DNA from: Perkinsus marinus ATCC 50983
Taxonomy: Eukaryota > Perkinsozoa > Perkinsida > Perkinsidae
Assembly (NCBI RefSeq): GCF_000006405.1
Contig: NW_003204865.1
Coordinates: 34,766-72,071, forward strand
DNA: 37,306 nt
Reading direction: 5' to 3'
Shown: positions 1 through 10,007 of the stretch, piece by piece
Layout: the number at the start of each line of letters is the position of its first letter
Numbering within the stretch: the stretch's first letter is position 1
Notes under the pieces: generated by a model
Told to the model about the DNA's origin: nothing
The model's input: only the letters and a program-made list of their open reading frames with translations
The model's database searches: none
Made by a program: the position numbers and the translations under genes

Positions 1-241
1 CGTTTCAATGAGAACCCCCCGTATCGGACAAGTATCGCCGCAATTTCAGCATCCAATCTCTCAACACACACGCTGGTGAAAATTGAATGAGTCAGACTGG
101 GTACCTGGTCACGAGGGCATCATCTACACGTCTGGATGGACATGCGACTACGAAATCTCCCGGCTGTGCTGCAGCTAAGATTTCCTTCACATCGTCAACT
201 GAGCGGTCATCGCAAGCCCGCCGCAGAGCAAAAGAGGACAT
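1..241 (-). CDS. Partial ankyrin-like gene, 5' end, runs off left edge
   Basis: Two exons fit together. Exon 1 runs from an ATG at 241 down to 105 and reads MSSFALRRACDDRSVDDVKE, then about 25 further residues. A GT donor follows (103-104) in phase 2. The next exon starts at 72 after a pyrimidine-rich CCAG and continues open to base 1 (VCVERLDAEIAAILVRYGGF). The phases agree. The ALRRACDDRSVDDVKEIL stretch resembles an ankyrin helix pair, but only one repeat is visible, so the family call is tentative. An in-frame upstream ATG at 340 would add about 33 residues, so the start is uncertain. The rest of the gene lies outside the window. Confidence 0.45.
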
Positions 242-1720
242 GTAGCTGGCATACACGATGGAGAGAGAGGTAGAACGATAACGACAACCAAACATCAAAT
301 AATCGTCAGAGCCCGCCGCATTCCTGTTGTTAGTACACACTGTTACCTACCAGTCTTGCCAAGCAATAGGATCCTCGGCTTTTAGTCCTTCGATTCTATA
401 CTCTTCAGCCTGCGCGTCAGGGAAAGACAATACCTTACTGGGGGGCAGCGAGCATGGGCCTGACAGAGTCAATGCATGTCATCGCAAAATGCTCCTCAGA
501 GAAATCTCACGCTCATTTTTCGTGTCGAAATCGGACGTCTCAATAGAGATCTCCGTACCAATCCTCAATGACGGCTGAGTAACCATTAGCGTCGTCTGTC
601 TTAAAATGCACTGTAAGTTCGCACGATTGGTACCAGCATAAAGCTTCAAGCTTCAAGCTCGACAGATCACTAAATCAGTGTCACTGATGGGCTGGGAACA
701 AAGGTATTATCAACGTGACGGCCATGACTATGAAATTTTGCTTGTGCCGTTCGGAGTAGTGCCAGCTGGATCGGCTTTTCGTCGTCTTCCTATCAGAATT
801 CTGAGGAAAGTAACTCTTTGACAGAGCACCTCGGTTGCAAGCCTCGTCTTCGGATATTCGGAGTAGTGGCCGATTATGAATTTGTAATCCCTGCTGGTTG
901 TTGCCGCGAGACTGGGCACTTTTCCTCATCTGTTGTCTCCTGTTATTGTTTCCCTGAGGGAAATTACCTTGGTCAGGATGGGTCTTTCATGACAAATGTG
1001 TAACCTGGCGACTCTCCACTTCTTTTCGTCATTTTTGATATAACAATCAATAGTGCCAAAACTGGCGTAGGGTTGTCTGCTGGTGAAGTTTCGCCTATCC
1101 TTTCCGATTCGAATTCCTTTGTCGATCTTATTCGAAGACCAAATACTACACCTCTCCGTACTGTTCAATCTCTGGCAGACAAATTAACTCGCCTGTGGAT
1201 CAGTTGTACTGGTGCAAAGTCGTGCTCATCCCCGATGTGTGATGAGATGATGTTAATATCGTCTTTTGTGTAGTTAACATCTTAGCGTAAGCTAGTAATC
1301 CTCGAAGTTACTATACTCATAGTTATGAGACCAGATTGAAGACTGAGTGTTCTCAGCGACTCTGCATGAGCTGAATTGTGAAGATTGACACTATTCACTA
1401 CAGAGGTACTCTATTGCTAGCTTGACGAAGGGTGAAGGGCCGTGATCGGTCACATTATGTCCGAACTCGGATATCTTCTTGGCTCCCTGCTGGTGGTCTA
1501 AAATGAGCTCATCCTACTCTTCAATGCCCGTGACCACCTTCGTCGCGCAATGCCACACTACTACAGCATTTCCAGGTCAATTCAATATTTTACCCGAATT
1601 TTTAATAGTTTAACCACTTCTTTTGAAAAAAATACCCTTTTTTTTAATCTTTTACCGACTGATTTTAACTCACTACCCAAAATTGCAATATAATAGCTAG
1701 TCTTTTTAAAAACATACCCA
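242..1720. other. Unassigned region
   Basis: No convincing gene is seen over about 1.5 kb. Short open frames exist on both strands but none combines family signal with splice sites. Around 700-1000 the plus strand has a weak reverse-transcriptase-like stretch that I do not call. An AT-rich patch lies at about 1580-1730. Confidence 0.3.
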
Positions 1721-1739
1721 ATTCAATTAACAACGTTAG

Positions 1740-2321
1740 TTTTATCTACTAGAAATCGTAGCATTATCCCAACTCGAAGTCTTGCAGCGGTCGAGCACGG
1801 TTAAGCGCTCGAAAGAACTACATCCTCCCTTCAAAGCACCAACAGGGATCACTGCTGTTATGCGTACCTACAAGATAGGGAGCTCGGAGTCACCGTAAAG
1901 TGATGCGAATACTACCTGTAGTTCGGAGCAAAGCGATACGCCTTCTTGATCTGAGGGCCTCCAATATAAGTGAGACCCTCATTGAACTTATATTGATCCC
2001 ATTGACAATGACGCCACTCTGAAAGAAGGATCACTACCATCATCCTCGATAGAATTCTACCATCATTCCACTTGAAGCATTTGGTCGCAGCCTCCTCAGT
2101 CTCAATGTCGGCCTGCGCCGTCAACAAACAACGGTACTCCTCTATCGCCAAGTACCTTCAGTACCCCTTCCAAAACGACCCTTTGTACATGACCAAGACT
2201 CACTTGCACGCATCGTCAGGATCAGACTGATGGATTCTCTTGGCATATTCAGCCGTTGCTTCGCGAATCTCGTTGGATGTGCGTGGTTCAGCCTCATTCG
2301 GAACCAGACCTGCACTTTCAA
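1740..2321 (-). pseudogene. Truncated duplicate of the gene at 10008-10953 (last two exons)
   Basis: This block is a close copy, roughly nine bases in ten identical by eye, of 9396-10417. It carries the last two exons of that gene on the minus strand, including the GTGAGT...GTAG intron. The final exon reads YLAIEEYRCLLTAQADIETE, continues through a CFKWNDG segment and ends in YRFAPNYR plus stop at 1912. The other copy ends YRFAPNYK. The upstream exons present at 10.5-10.9 kb are missing here; the block stops inside a family A MITE at about 2414, where a LINE relic begins. I therefore call it a truncated pseudogene. The left flank (about 1740-1830) also matches, but the other copy has about 445 bp of extra sequence with a second MITE at that point. 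Confidence 0.6.
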
Positions 2322-2414
2322 CAGTGTTGGAATATACGTTTGCTTCCCTGAGCTCAGTGAGCTGAGCTTAGGAATTTCCTCACTGATCATAAAATCCGGA
2401 TAGGAGTATACAGA
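2322..2414 (+). mobile_element. Family A hAT-like MITE, left part only
   Basis: Begins CAGTGTTGGAATATACG and holds the subterminal GAGCTGAGCTTAGG block, then stops at about 2414 where unrelated LINE-like sequence starts. It sits at the same site in the host gene fragment as the MITE at 10418, so the insertion predates the duplication. It has an extra 10 bp (CAGTGAGCTG) duplicated in the subterminal palindrome compared with the other copy. Confidence 0.7.
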
Positions 2415-2415
2415 A

Positions 2416-3240
2416 ATGTACAGTAACCCGAATGTCTCGACAATCGAAGGAGCTGGCTGTCAGCTATCGTATCGGAGCATTGCGAATCTCGTCCTAGCAC
2501 CGGAGAAGTTCAAGAAACTGTATGTCAACCTGGAAGAGTTCAAGATCAAATGCACTGATCAATTGAGTGTACTTGGTGCTGTAATCGACGGCAAGCGCAA
2601 TCATGACGCTCATATTAGTAGGCGCATGCAACTCGCCGGACAAAGAATGGCCACACTCCAGAAAATCTGAAACTCGCATGATATAAGCTTGAGGCAGAAG
2701 TTTTTTATCCTCCGAAGTGTGGTATTCTCGATAATATTATACTGTATAATTTATACACCAGTGAGTGCTTTGCCCTTAGCAAGAATGAGATGGAGAGATA
2801 CTGTGCGTGTTTTACAACAAGTGCATACGGAGGGCGTTGCAAGTATCGCCATTGGCGCACACCACGAACCGCGAAATTTGGAGTAGGTCTGGTTGCACTG
2901 ACTGTCACATAGTCCTGGGAATGCGTCGCTTGCGATAGTGCGGCCACAACCTTAGAACTCCCCCCGCATCTTTGGTGAACAGACTACTTTTGTGAGATCG
3001 TTTGGGCATATCATTTGGGAGCTCAGATAAGCGCTAGGATGAGAGAAGGTTGGATACTATCCAACCTTCTCTATCCAATGGATAGATCTCATTGCAGAGG
3101 ATTCGAGGGAGACTAATTTGTCGCGAGGAAATGCTCTGGACCGACTCTTGTGGGAGAGATGGACTAAAGCCCTGCGACCGAAATAAGCTTGGAGAGAAAA
3201 ACTCAGTCAAGTGCTAGTCTCCTTGCGCCGAGTAAGTCGA
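2416..3240 (+). mobile_element. LINE (non-LTR retrotransposon) relic, 3' part of reverse transcriptase
   Basis: The frame from 2416 contains LVLAPEKFKKLYVNLEEFKI followed by a VLGAVIDGKRNHDAHISRRM segment. That is the thumb-side region of LINE reverse transcriptases, where LG..ID..L....H is typical. After an in-frame TGA (2668-2670) the same frame resumes with LRQKFFILRSVVFSIILYCI and a WRDTVRVLQQ helix, as expected for the C-terminal part. A further open stretch near 3125 (NALDRLLWERWTKALRPK) may be its tail. The catalytic YADD box and the endonuclease are absent, so this is a 5'-truncated, inactive copy. The clade cannot be fixed from this fragment. Confidence 0.55.
3042..3072. repeat. Perfect 31-nt palindrome
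   Basis: Two 15-base arms, AGAGAAGGTTGGATA and its exact complement, flank one central C. It lies in the downstream part of the LINE relic. Confidence 0.9.
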
Positions 3241-3249
3241 TCATATAAA

Positions 3250-4070
3250 CATCCAACTTGCTACTAGCTGCCGGTTTGTCGCCTGGCCGGAAACGGCCGA
3301 GAGCGACAGAGAGAGAAGGGGAAAGGTCGAGCTGATGACTCAAATCACTGCTTCGAGGCGTCAGCTTTGAAAGTGTGCTTCAAGCAGCACACTGCTCACA
3401 CGATGCTGTCGCGTGAGCCGGCGGCAGCATTGGCCTGCTTTGGGTGCAGGCCAATACCGACGACAAACATGGAGGACTTTTCGTTTACACGTGAGGATTA
3501 TACTAAAGTTCTTCACCGAAATCGGGCTTGGGGCAGTCATCTGAGTGTGCCAGGCTGGCACTGCCAGCCCACATGGCACGACAGGTGAATCTTTCGGCAG
3601 GCGTTTCCCACTTGAGATGGGTCCTCCTCGGCCGCTGAGCACTAAAACTAAGTAACGATTAATTCTAATCCCATGCTTTGACTTTGCGAGCCCTGTGTAG
3701 CACGCAATCCATGGTGGTAAAACAGTTGTACGGGCATGCACGTGATGCCACATTTTCTTTTGTCAACCTTCTTCCCAAAATATTTCCCTGGACTTTCCCT
3801 CAGACATTTTATTCAGCATTGTCTAACTCACCTATGCCACACTTACACCAGGATAGAGGAAGGATCAAATTGACCGGCTTATCGGCAATTCAATGATAGA
3901 TCACTTGAACCCAGCAACGGACAGTATCACGATTCCTTGATAGCAGCACAGGGTAAGCACAAAGCGGCGAAGGTGCCGCGCATAACGGCCAAGCGACAGA
4001 AGCGGCGTGCAAGGTACTGAGATTCAATGCAGACTTGGAGAGATTTACTCTCCTTAGTGAAATTCCAACT
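3250..4070. other. Intergenic region upstream of the cysteine protease
   Basis: Some open frames (for example 3367-3588) contain scattered Cys and His but show no family signature or splice support. I see nothing I would annotate as a gene. Confidence 0.3.
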
Positions 4071-4073
4071 GCT

Positions 4074-5991
4074 ATGTTCTTGGTTGTTGTTACTCTGCAA
4101 CTCATAGCTGTGGGCCACGGAGCATCCGTTGAGGTGGAGAAGGCCTTCCAGGAGTTCATGAGGACGTGAGTTCGCTCGTCATCTGGAGTCAAACCTCAGG
4201 CTGAACTTGACTCAGTTACGATAAGAGATACGACACGGATGAGCAGTATCAAGTAGCCAAGGATGCTTTCGAGAACACTATGAGAGAGATTGAAACTCTG
4301 CGAGCCAACAGTAAGCAATTCCGGGCTGCTGTTAGAATTAATCTTCGCCCAGATCATGTTAATGCTAGCAGTTAGTGTTACTGCTAAATCTGAGTAAGTA
4401 ATTCAGTGCTATATCTCAGGCAATGTGACGCATGAAGTCGGTCTCAATGAATATGCCGATTTACCGAAAGAAGTCTTTAATGACATCTTGAAGTGCGACT
4501 TTGCTCCAAAACTACATACACCGATGATCCGAGCAACAGCCATTCCCACTGGTGAGACTCGGTTTATCTAACAGATACGACTATTCCTCTTTAGTCCCGC
4601 AGGATTCCTTTGAGGTAGGAGATTATCCTCCATCGGTAGACTGGGAAGCTGCAGGCGCTCTGGCACCCGTAAGACGCCAATCGGGTGACGTAAAGAAATG
4701 TGGAAGCTGCTACGCAATTGGGGCCGCTGGTAGCAATGCGATGGCATTCTTCCTCCATGATACACTTACCTAGCGGTTCGTAGCATGCGTATTCCAGTTC
4801 TTACACCGCTCGTCTTTCTCAGTCGTTATGGAGAGTCGTTTCAAGATCGAACTCTCACAGCCTAGAGTCGTACCTTTCTCCGTTCAACAGTTGGTTGACT
4901 GCAGTACAACATACGGCAATCGGTGAGTTTCATGGTTCGGCCCGAGATCTATTTCGCCTGTCCCATCGAAGCCTCCATCAAGCCACTTCTGCGTCTCTCA
5001 TTCTATGAGTATCCTTCGAGTTGACGGGTCTACTGATGGCGTCAGTTGTAGATCCGTCTTTCTAACACTCACTGTATCCCTTATTGCAAAGCTCTTCGAT
5101 ATATGAGGAAGGAATTACGATTGAATTATATTTTTGGGACCTTCCGAAGATCATCTTCGTCGTCTTCCCGATGTAACTCTGTTGCAGGGGCTGCGATGGA
5201 GGGCGAGCTCAAGAGGCGTTTGCGTACTCGAAGGCGGAGGGCATTGTGAAGGAGTCCAGCTATCAGTATATGTTCGAGGAAGGCCCATGCAAGGAGAGTG
5301 TCGTTAAGAATCCCGATGATCAATGCATTAGAGTGAATCCTCTAGCGGCTTATCAAGATAGTTGTATTTGTGATAATCACTTCAGCCAGGCGACATAGTG
5401 CATCTTGCCTCCATACCGAAGGCGAATGAGGAGGCGATGTTAAATGCCGTGGCGAGGGGACCTGTGGCTGTCACTTTATATGGGGCTCCGGCATTTGATA
5501 ACTACAAAGATGGTATCATGAGAGGTAGCCCCACTGGTTTGTCTCACAACTTGTGAGTCATCGTGTCGTCGAATCTCACCATCATCTTGGCAGTTGCCGC
5601 CTGTGATCAGAAGAAAGTGGACCACACGGTGGTCATTGTCGGTTACAACACCTCAGCAGATGGGATACGGTAACGCAGGTTTGCACGGCTCTCTAGCTTT
5701 CTATCCTCACTCTATTCCTTAGTTATTGGAAGATAATGAATAGTTGGGGAGAGTCTTGGGGAATGAAAGGTTTTGGTTATGTTGAGCGAACAGGAGATAA
5801 ACCAGGTACAGTGTTGGCCTGCAGCTCTTCAGCTTTGTGGTCATCGAAGTTTTGCCTCATGCATGTCAACTTGCAACTCACTGTAAGTTACTCACACAGT
5901 TCCAGTAGGTCCGTGCAACATTCTCTCTGAGAGCCATCAATATCCTCGTTTTGTGGCTACGATAAGGAGCTCTCCGTGTATCGGACTTTGA
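4074..5991 (+). CDS. Papain-family (C1A) cysteine protease, cathepsin L-like, 10 exons
   Basis: Exons: 4074-4165, 4216-4310, 4420-4551, 4595-4729, 4823-4922, 5188-5332, 5386-5524, 5594-5669, 5723-5805, 5909-5991; all phases agree (1080 nt, 359 aa). A signal peptide (MFLVVVTLQLIAVGHGAS) is followed by an I29 propeptide (FQEFMRTYDKRYDTDEQY, then GLNEYADLPKEVF). The mature enzyme starts near DYPPSVDWEAAGALAPV. Catalytic Cys is in KKCGSCYAIG, His in VDHTVVIVGYN and Asn in NSWGESWG; the oxyanion Gln is in VRRQ. Other C1A landmarks are SVQQLVDCS, GCDGG and GPVAVTLYG. Oddities: a few extra residues between the Gln and the CGSC box, and Tyr in place of the usual Trp after CGSC. The exon 7 end could instead be 5536. 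It is expected to be a secreted or lysosomal endopeptidase activated by removal of the propeptide. The gene looks intact. Confidence 0.85.
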
Positions 5992-6720
5992 AGGATTCTC
6001 ACCGAGAACTTCTCGGCGAGAAAGGCAATTCAATCAGAAGCCGAATCCTGAGGCAGAATTTTTCAACCCTTTTTCGACTTTTCATACTAACGCTTTATTG
6101 ACACGAATACATCATCCGATTTTGACAATACCGCAGTATAACCGCTTACTGGTTAATCATATTAACTCAATATGCGCCAAACGAGTTCACGTGGTATGCG
6201 ACTTCTGAGTCTCTTCCAGCGTGAGGCAGCTATTGGAAGTCTTATCTGAAATTGCCCTGTCGTGTTCCACACAGTGCTAAAGAACTGCATGTTATTACGG
6301 GATTATAGTCCTGCTGAGCCGTCACTCCCGTATAGCTCATGGCATGAGCCTCATGCCAAAGGATGCGTAAGGTACACAGTCATCGAGCGTGCAGGAGAGA
6401 AGGGTCTGGGGGTCTTCTCCTTCACGGCCAATACAGCGAAAGATCGTGGCGGATCGCAGTAGGTAGCGTCAGTCAGCAGTAGTGAATCTCCGGGGTTCTT
6501 CTGGACCTGCGGCATATCGGTAGATAATCTACCAGTATCTACCGTAGATACGCCTGGTCGAAAGGGTGCTGCTCGAAAAAGAAGATGAACCTATAGCGCC
6601 TAACCGACTTCGACAGAAAATCCCGCACGGTTAGTAACTACGTCGCGGCGATCGCACTCAGGATTCCCGTCAGTGGCAAAAATCGGGACCGCGTTTGGCC
6701 GCAGAAAACTGCACGGTATT
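5992..6720. other. Region downstream of the protease; one weak coding island
   Basis: A plus-strand frame at 6262-6462 includes VRYTVIERAGEKGLGVFSF, which faintly recalls the start of a SET domain (a kGlGvF pattern). No flanking exon with the rest of such a domain was found, so no gene is called. Confidence 0.2.
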
Positions 6721-6726
6721 CGCAGC

Positions 6727-7152
6727 TCATTGCAGTACTTTTGCTTGAACGTCAACATAGTCTGGGTCCTTGTTTTTGTCGTCATCGTCGTCGTCATTGT
6801 CATAGTTACCGTTTCCAGCATCATTGTTGGTGGCGTCGGTATGTGGAGACTCCAATACCGTAGCAGGGAGTAGGGGGGTAGTATGAACAGCAGTAGTTGT
6901 AGTACTTCTACGGCGACGCTTCTTAGGAGGTGTAAAGAAAGTGCAAGGTGGAAATGATCCCAAACTTGAACTTGCATCTGGAATACCGCGTGCCTCAACA
7001 GCGAGAGTAGACGTAGTAGACGTGGTAGTCGTAGCAGCAGTTGCAAAAGAACTCTTCGGAGCAGAGGGGCTCACGGACATCGCTGTTGGAGACAAGTAGT
7101 TGCTGTCGTTTTCGTTTTCGTCCTCGTCCTCGTCGCATTCGTCGTCGTCAAT

Positions 7153-7183
<31 letters not shown>

Positions 7184-7378
7184 ACAACAACAGTGGGGGG
7201 ATTTCGGCATCTGAGATACTAGGCAATTTAACAAAGGAATAAAAGTCGAACAGTAGTGAGAATATCTTGATACAATGTAAAGTTCTTACCGTATCCAGCA
7301 GGACTTCCCATTCGGGTTCGGGTTCCGCCACAGATACCGATGATTGAGATGATGAGACCGAAGTGATGGCTGCATCCC
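6727..7378 (-). CDS. Acidic, Ser/Thr-rich low-complexity protein with basic (NLS-like) patch, 3' exons
   Basis: Two exons join in phase. The upstream exon (7378-7290) ends SVAEPEPEWEVLLDT before a GTAAGA donor. A 71-nt intron follows. The last exon (7218-6727) starts YLRCRNPPTVVV, then has a run of nine Asp and a DECDEDEDENEND tract. After that come Ser/Thr/Ala-rich sequence, the basic patch PPKKRRRR, a second Asp tract, and an end at VQAKVLQ. Acidic tracts plus a PKKRRRR patch suggest a nuclear, disordered protein; no fold is recognised. The Asp tracts are coded by GAT/GAC microsatellites, so length is probably variable. Further 5' exons may lie at 7500-7740 (an Arg/Ser-rich segment RRVRSRRRSSSSYTPS), but I could not join them in phase. 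Confidence 0.45.
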
Positions 7379-7630
7379 CTAAACGAGGAAGGTTACAAGT
7401 GAGTAAGGATGATGATGACGACGACGGTGAACAGGGGGATGGTGAAGATGCTACCGATTGACGACATGGGGATGATGATGATGAGTAGGAGCCTCCTACT
7501 AGGAGGGAGTGTAGCTCGAACTCGAACGCCTTCTACTTCGCACTCTACGACCAGATAAGCAAGCAGCCGAACCAGGTGGGGAGAAGCCCGAACCACCACT
7601 GTTAGTAGTTGCTGAGTAGTTCCGTTGCTG

Positions 7631-7653
7631 AGCACCGGGCATTGCCCGGTGCT
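7631..7653. repeat. GC-rich 23-nt palindrome
   Basis: AGCACCGGGCA, one T, then its exact complement, next to repeats of TTGCCCAT/GCCCGG. It lies in a possible 5' exon of the acidic protein gene. Confidence 0.8.
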
Positions 7654-8045
7654 TGCCCATTGCCCATTGCCCGGCGGGCAACAATCACCCAAGCTTCTCC
7701 TCCAACCAAACCCGAATGACAACGAAGGACTACGCAACTACACACACGCACATAGTCTAACTACAGTCGTCATAAACTGTTGAGTGTTGGTGGGTAATTC
7801 CACTTATTGAGTTAACACAAGACAGACTTGATTAGCCTGATTCTAACTTTTAACTTACAATTACAGTTCCAACACTAGCTCAACGCTAGATATCTTAGCT
7901 AACACAAGGGGGAGCGACTCCATACTATGGAGTCCATAGGGACAGTAGTCATACAACCTTCTTCACAATAGACCTGATAGGCCATGTATGACGTGTCGTC
8001 TATCATGTGAGTCAGCATCATACGCAATTGATCCACCAAAAACCG

Positions 8046-9112
8046 TCAAGGAATGTGAACGTACAACACAGTAATATTACTATTGTTGGGAGCCCGAGCC
8101 CGATGAAAGCAATAACTGACACCAAATACTACCGGGAATGACTGGATACTATCTAAAGCATCATAGTTGGTGCTGCCACACACAGTAGACACATCAACGA
8201 GAGGATCAAACGTATAGCGTGGCCCTCTGTGGGCGAGATAAGCATCGTAAGGCCAACGAGAGTAAGTCATGGCCGGGAGTGAAGGGGAGTCGTACTTCGG
8301 GCTCGACGAGGAGGAAGCACCGGACGCTCAAATGTATTGCTCATTGTTGGCGGCATCGCGCTTAGTAGGAGTGCGAAAATAACCTGACAGTAATTCACAA
8401 GATGAATCCCTCAACAGTAACATTCGTAACACAACCTGAACCCGAGCACAAGCATAGCACCAGAACCCGAAAAGTCACTTTGGTAGCTCCTAGTGGGCAG
8501 CTGAGAAGCGTCGGCTGAGAGTATATTGCGAAAATCTTCGCTAAAGAACCGAAAAGATATACAGGAACATCGAGTAGGGCGAGGAACTCGTTGAATCGTC
8601 ACGAAGAGGTGAAAATCTGCTGTATGCGCACAGAAACCCTCATATTCGGGATAAGAACTCTGAAACATACAAACGGAATCATTAGTGATCCCAATATATC
8701 TAGAAGCTGGAACAAACCGAGAGAAACCCAATCACGAACCCGAACTACTAAATAGTGCTTGTTCCTCATCATTAATGGTGAAGCGAGGCTGAGCAGGCAG
8801 CATCCCACAGAGATCCACACCGCGCAGAGCATTATCAACCACAGATGTGTGGAGCTGATCCCCGGTCACCACCTCAGGTAAGCAACCACTACACTGAGAT
8901 TCACTACCGTTAACAGAGCTAACATAGGCACGTATTTCCTCGTCAAGGATTTGGGGGAAATCATTATCAATGAAAGAGAATACCCGTGAAATACCCTCAT
9001 ATGTGGTAGAGAAACACGCCATTAAGTAGAGACCCAAGACCGTAGTCTGACAGTACGGAGAGGCGAAATGAGGAAGATAGGAAGCAGGGGAATGAAAGTT
9101 ACGCGACATCAC
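8046..9112 (-). CDS. Unrecognised multi-exon gene
   Basis: Exon 1 (9112-8736) reads MMSRNFHSPASYLPHFASPY and goes on through VFSFIDNDFPQILDEEIRAY to INDEEQALFSSSG. It then reaches a GTGATT donor in phase 2. The acceptor TTTGTATGTTTCAGAG matches phase and opens exon 2 at 8657 (SYPEYEGFCAHTADFHLFVT, then RVPRPTRC). Exon 2 stays open to 8411 but probably splices earlier. A third coding island at about 8290-8046 (RYTFDPLVDVSTVCGSTNYD, then SFPVVFGVSYCFHRARAP) ends with a stop at 8046. The exon 2 to 3 junction is unresolved, and a separate small gene starting at 8270 is possible. I know no family for these sequences. No signal peptide or clear membrane segment is seen. Confidence 0.4.
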
Positions 9113-9470
9113 ACTAAAACGAAAACGACACTATACAAACATCAACACTCCACAAACATTTATCCAACACTAATAAAACACTATTAAGTTGTAGAAAAAC
9201 TCCGCAACATTACCTCACATATCTGACAACAAAAAATGCCATCAGATGTACAATAAAAGTCCGCAACGTATCAATCCCGGTAAAACTCCGCCGGACAAAT
9301 CACACTCTCACCAGTAGTAGAAGCAGACGACATACATCCCGAGCAAATTTCCCTCGGTTTAGATTGGGGACCCACCATTTCAACTTGAGGTCAAAAGGTG
9401 TAGAAATCGTAACATCATCCCAAGTCGAAAAACCTGTGGGAACCGAGCATAGTTGAGCGCTCGGAGGCAC
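9113..9470. other. Upstream region of the 8-9 kb gene
   Basis: AT-rich, with repeats of AAAACTCCGCAAC-like words (about 9190, 9260 and 9280). From about 9396 it matches the left flank of the duplicated gene block at 1.74 kb. No gene is seen. Confidence 0.3.
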
Positions 9471-9473
9471 TAT

Positions 9474-9670
9474 CAGTGTTGGAATTTATGATCGCTTACC
9501 TCAGCTGAGCTCAGGAATTTCTTTACTAATTGCAGAACTTGGATAGAAGCATACAGAAACCAACAAGAGTTTCCCAAATTTCGGGAATTTTGGGCCCCGA
9601 AATTTCCTCGTAACTTTCATGTTATCACCAACACATTTAGTTTACCGTGAGCATATTTTTCCCGAAACTG
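9474..9670 (+). mobile_element. Family A hAT-like MITE
   Basis: Starts CAGTGTTGGAATTTATG and ends CCCGAAACTG. It has the family's CTCAGCTGAGCTCAGG block near the left end and the TCACCAACACAT...GTGAGCATATTT block near the right end. Flanks GGCACTAT and GGACCTAC match at 5 of 8. It lies in about 445 bp absent from the sister copy of this duplicated region at 1.8 kb. Confidence 0.75.
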
Positions 9671-10007
9671 GGACCTACTACTACCTCTGCGATTGATTCT
9701 TAAAGACCCGTCGGGAGATTCGATGAAGTACCTGCTTCTCAGGCGGAGATCTGACGCAAGTCTGCCAGGCTTCATCTGGTATCAAATTCGAAACCAGATT
9801 ATCGGTCCACACCGCTCTCAACAGACTTGACGACTATAAAACTCAAACACCAATTATCAGCCACGAAGAAACGGTAGGCCGCGGCACTTCCACTATCACA
9901 CGGCACACATCCTCCTTTCAAAGCACCAACAGGAATCACTGCTATTACGCGTACCTGAAAATAGTGACATCATGTTGACTAGGAGTCACCGCATAGTCGT
10001 AAGAGTA

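Noticed and set aside
681-900. Weak LTR-retrotransposon-like reverse transcriptase trace on the plus strand
   Set aside because: A short stretch recalls the PFG region of Ty3-like reverse transcriptases, but no other part of such an element, and no terminal repeats, are visible. Too weak to call; at most an old broken fossil.
6262-6462. SET-domain gene
   Set aside because: Only a kGlGvF-like patch is seen, without the catalytic NH..P or Y motifs nearby.
7071-7331. Frame with a run of nine Met, and the hydrophobic plus-strand frame over the same repeats
   Set aside because: These are other-frame readings of ATG/GAT repeats; the Asp-tract frame with a phase-matched intron is the better model.
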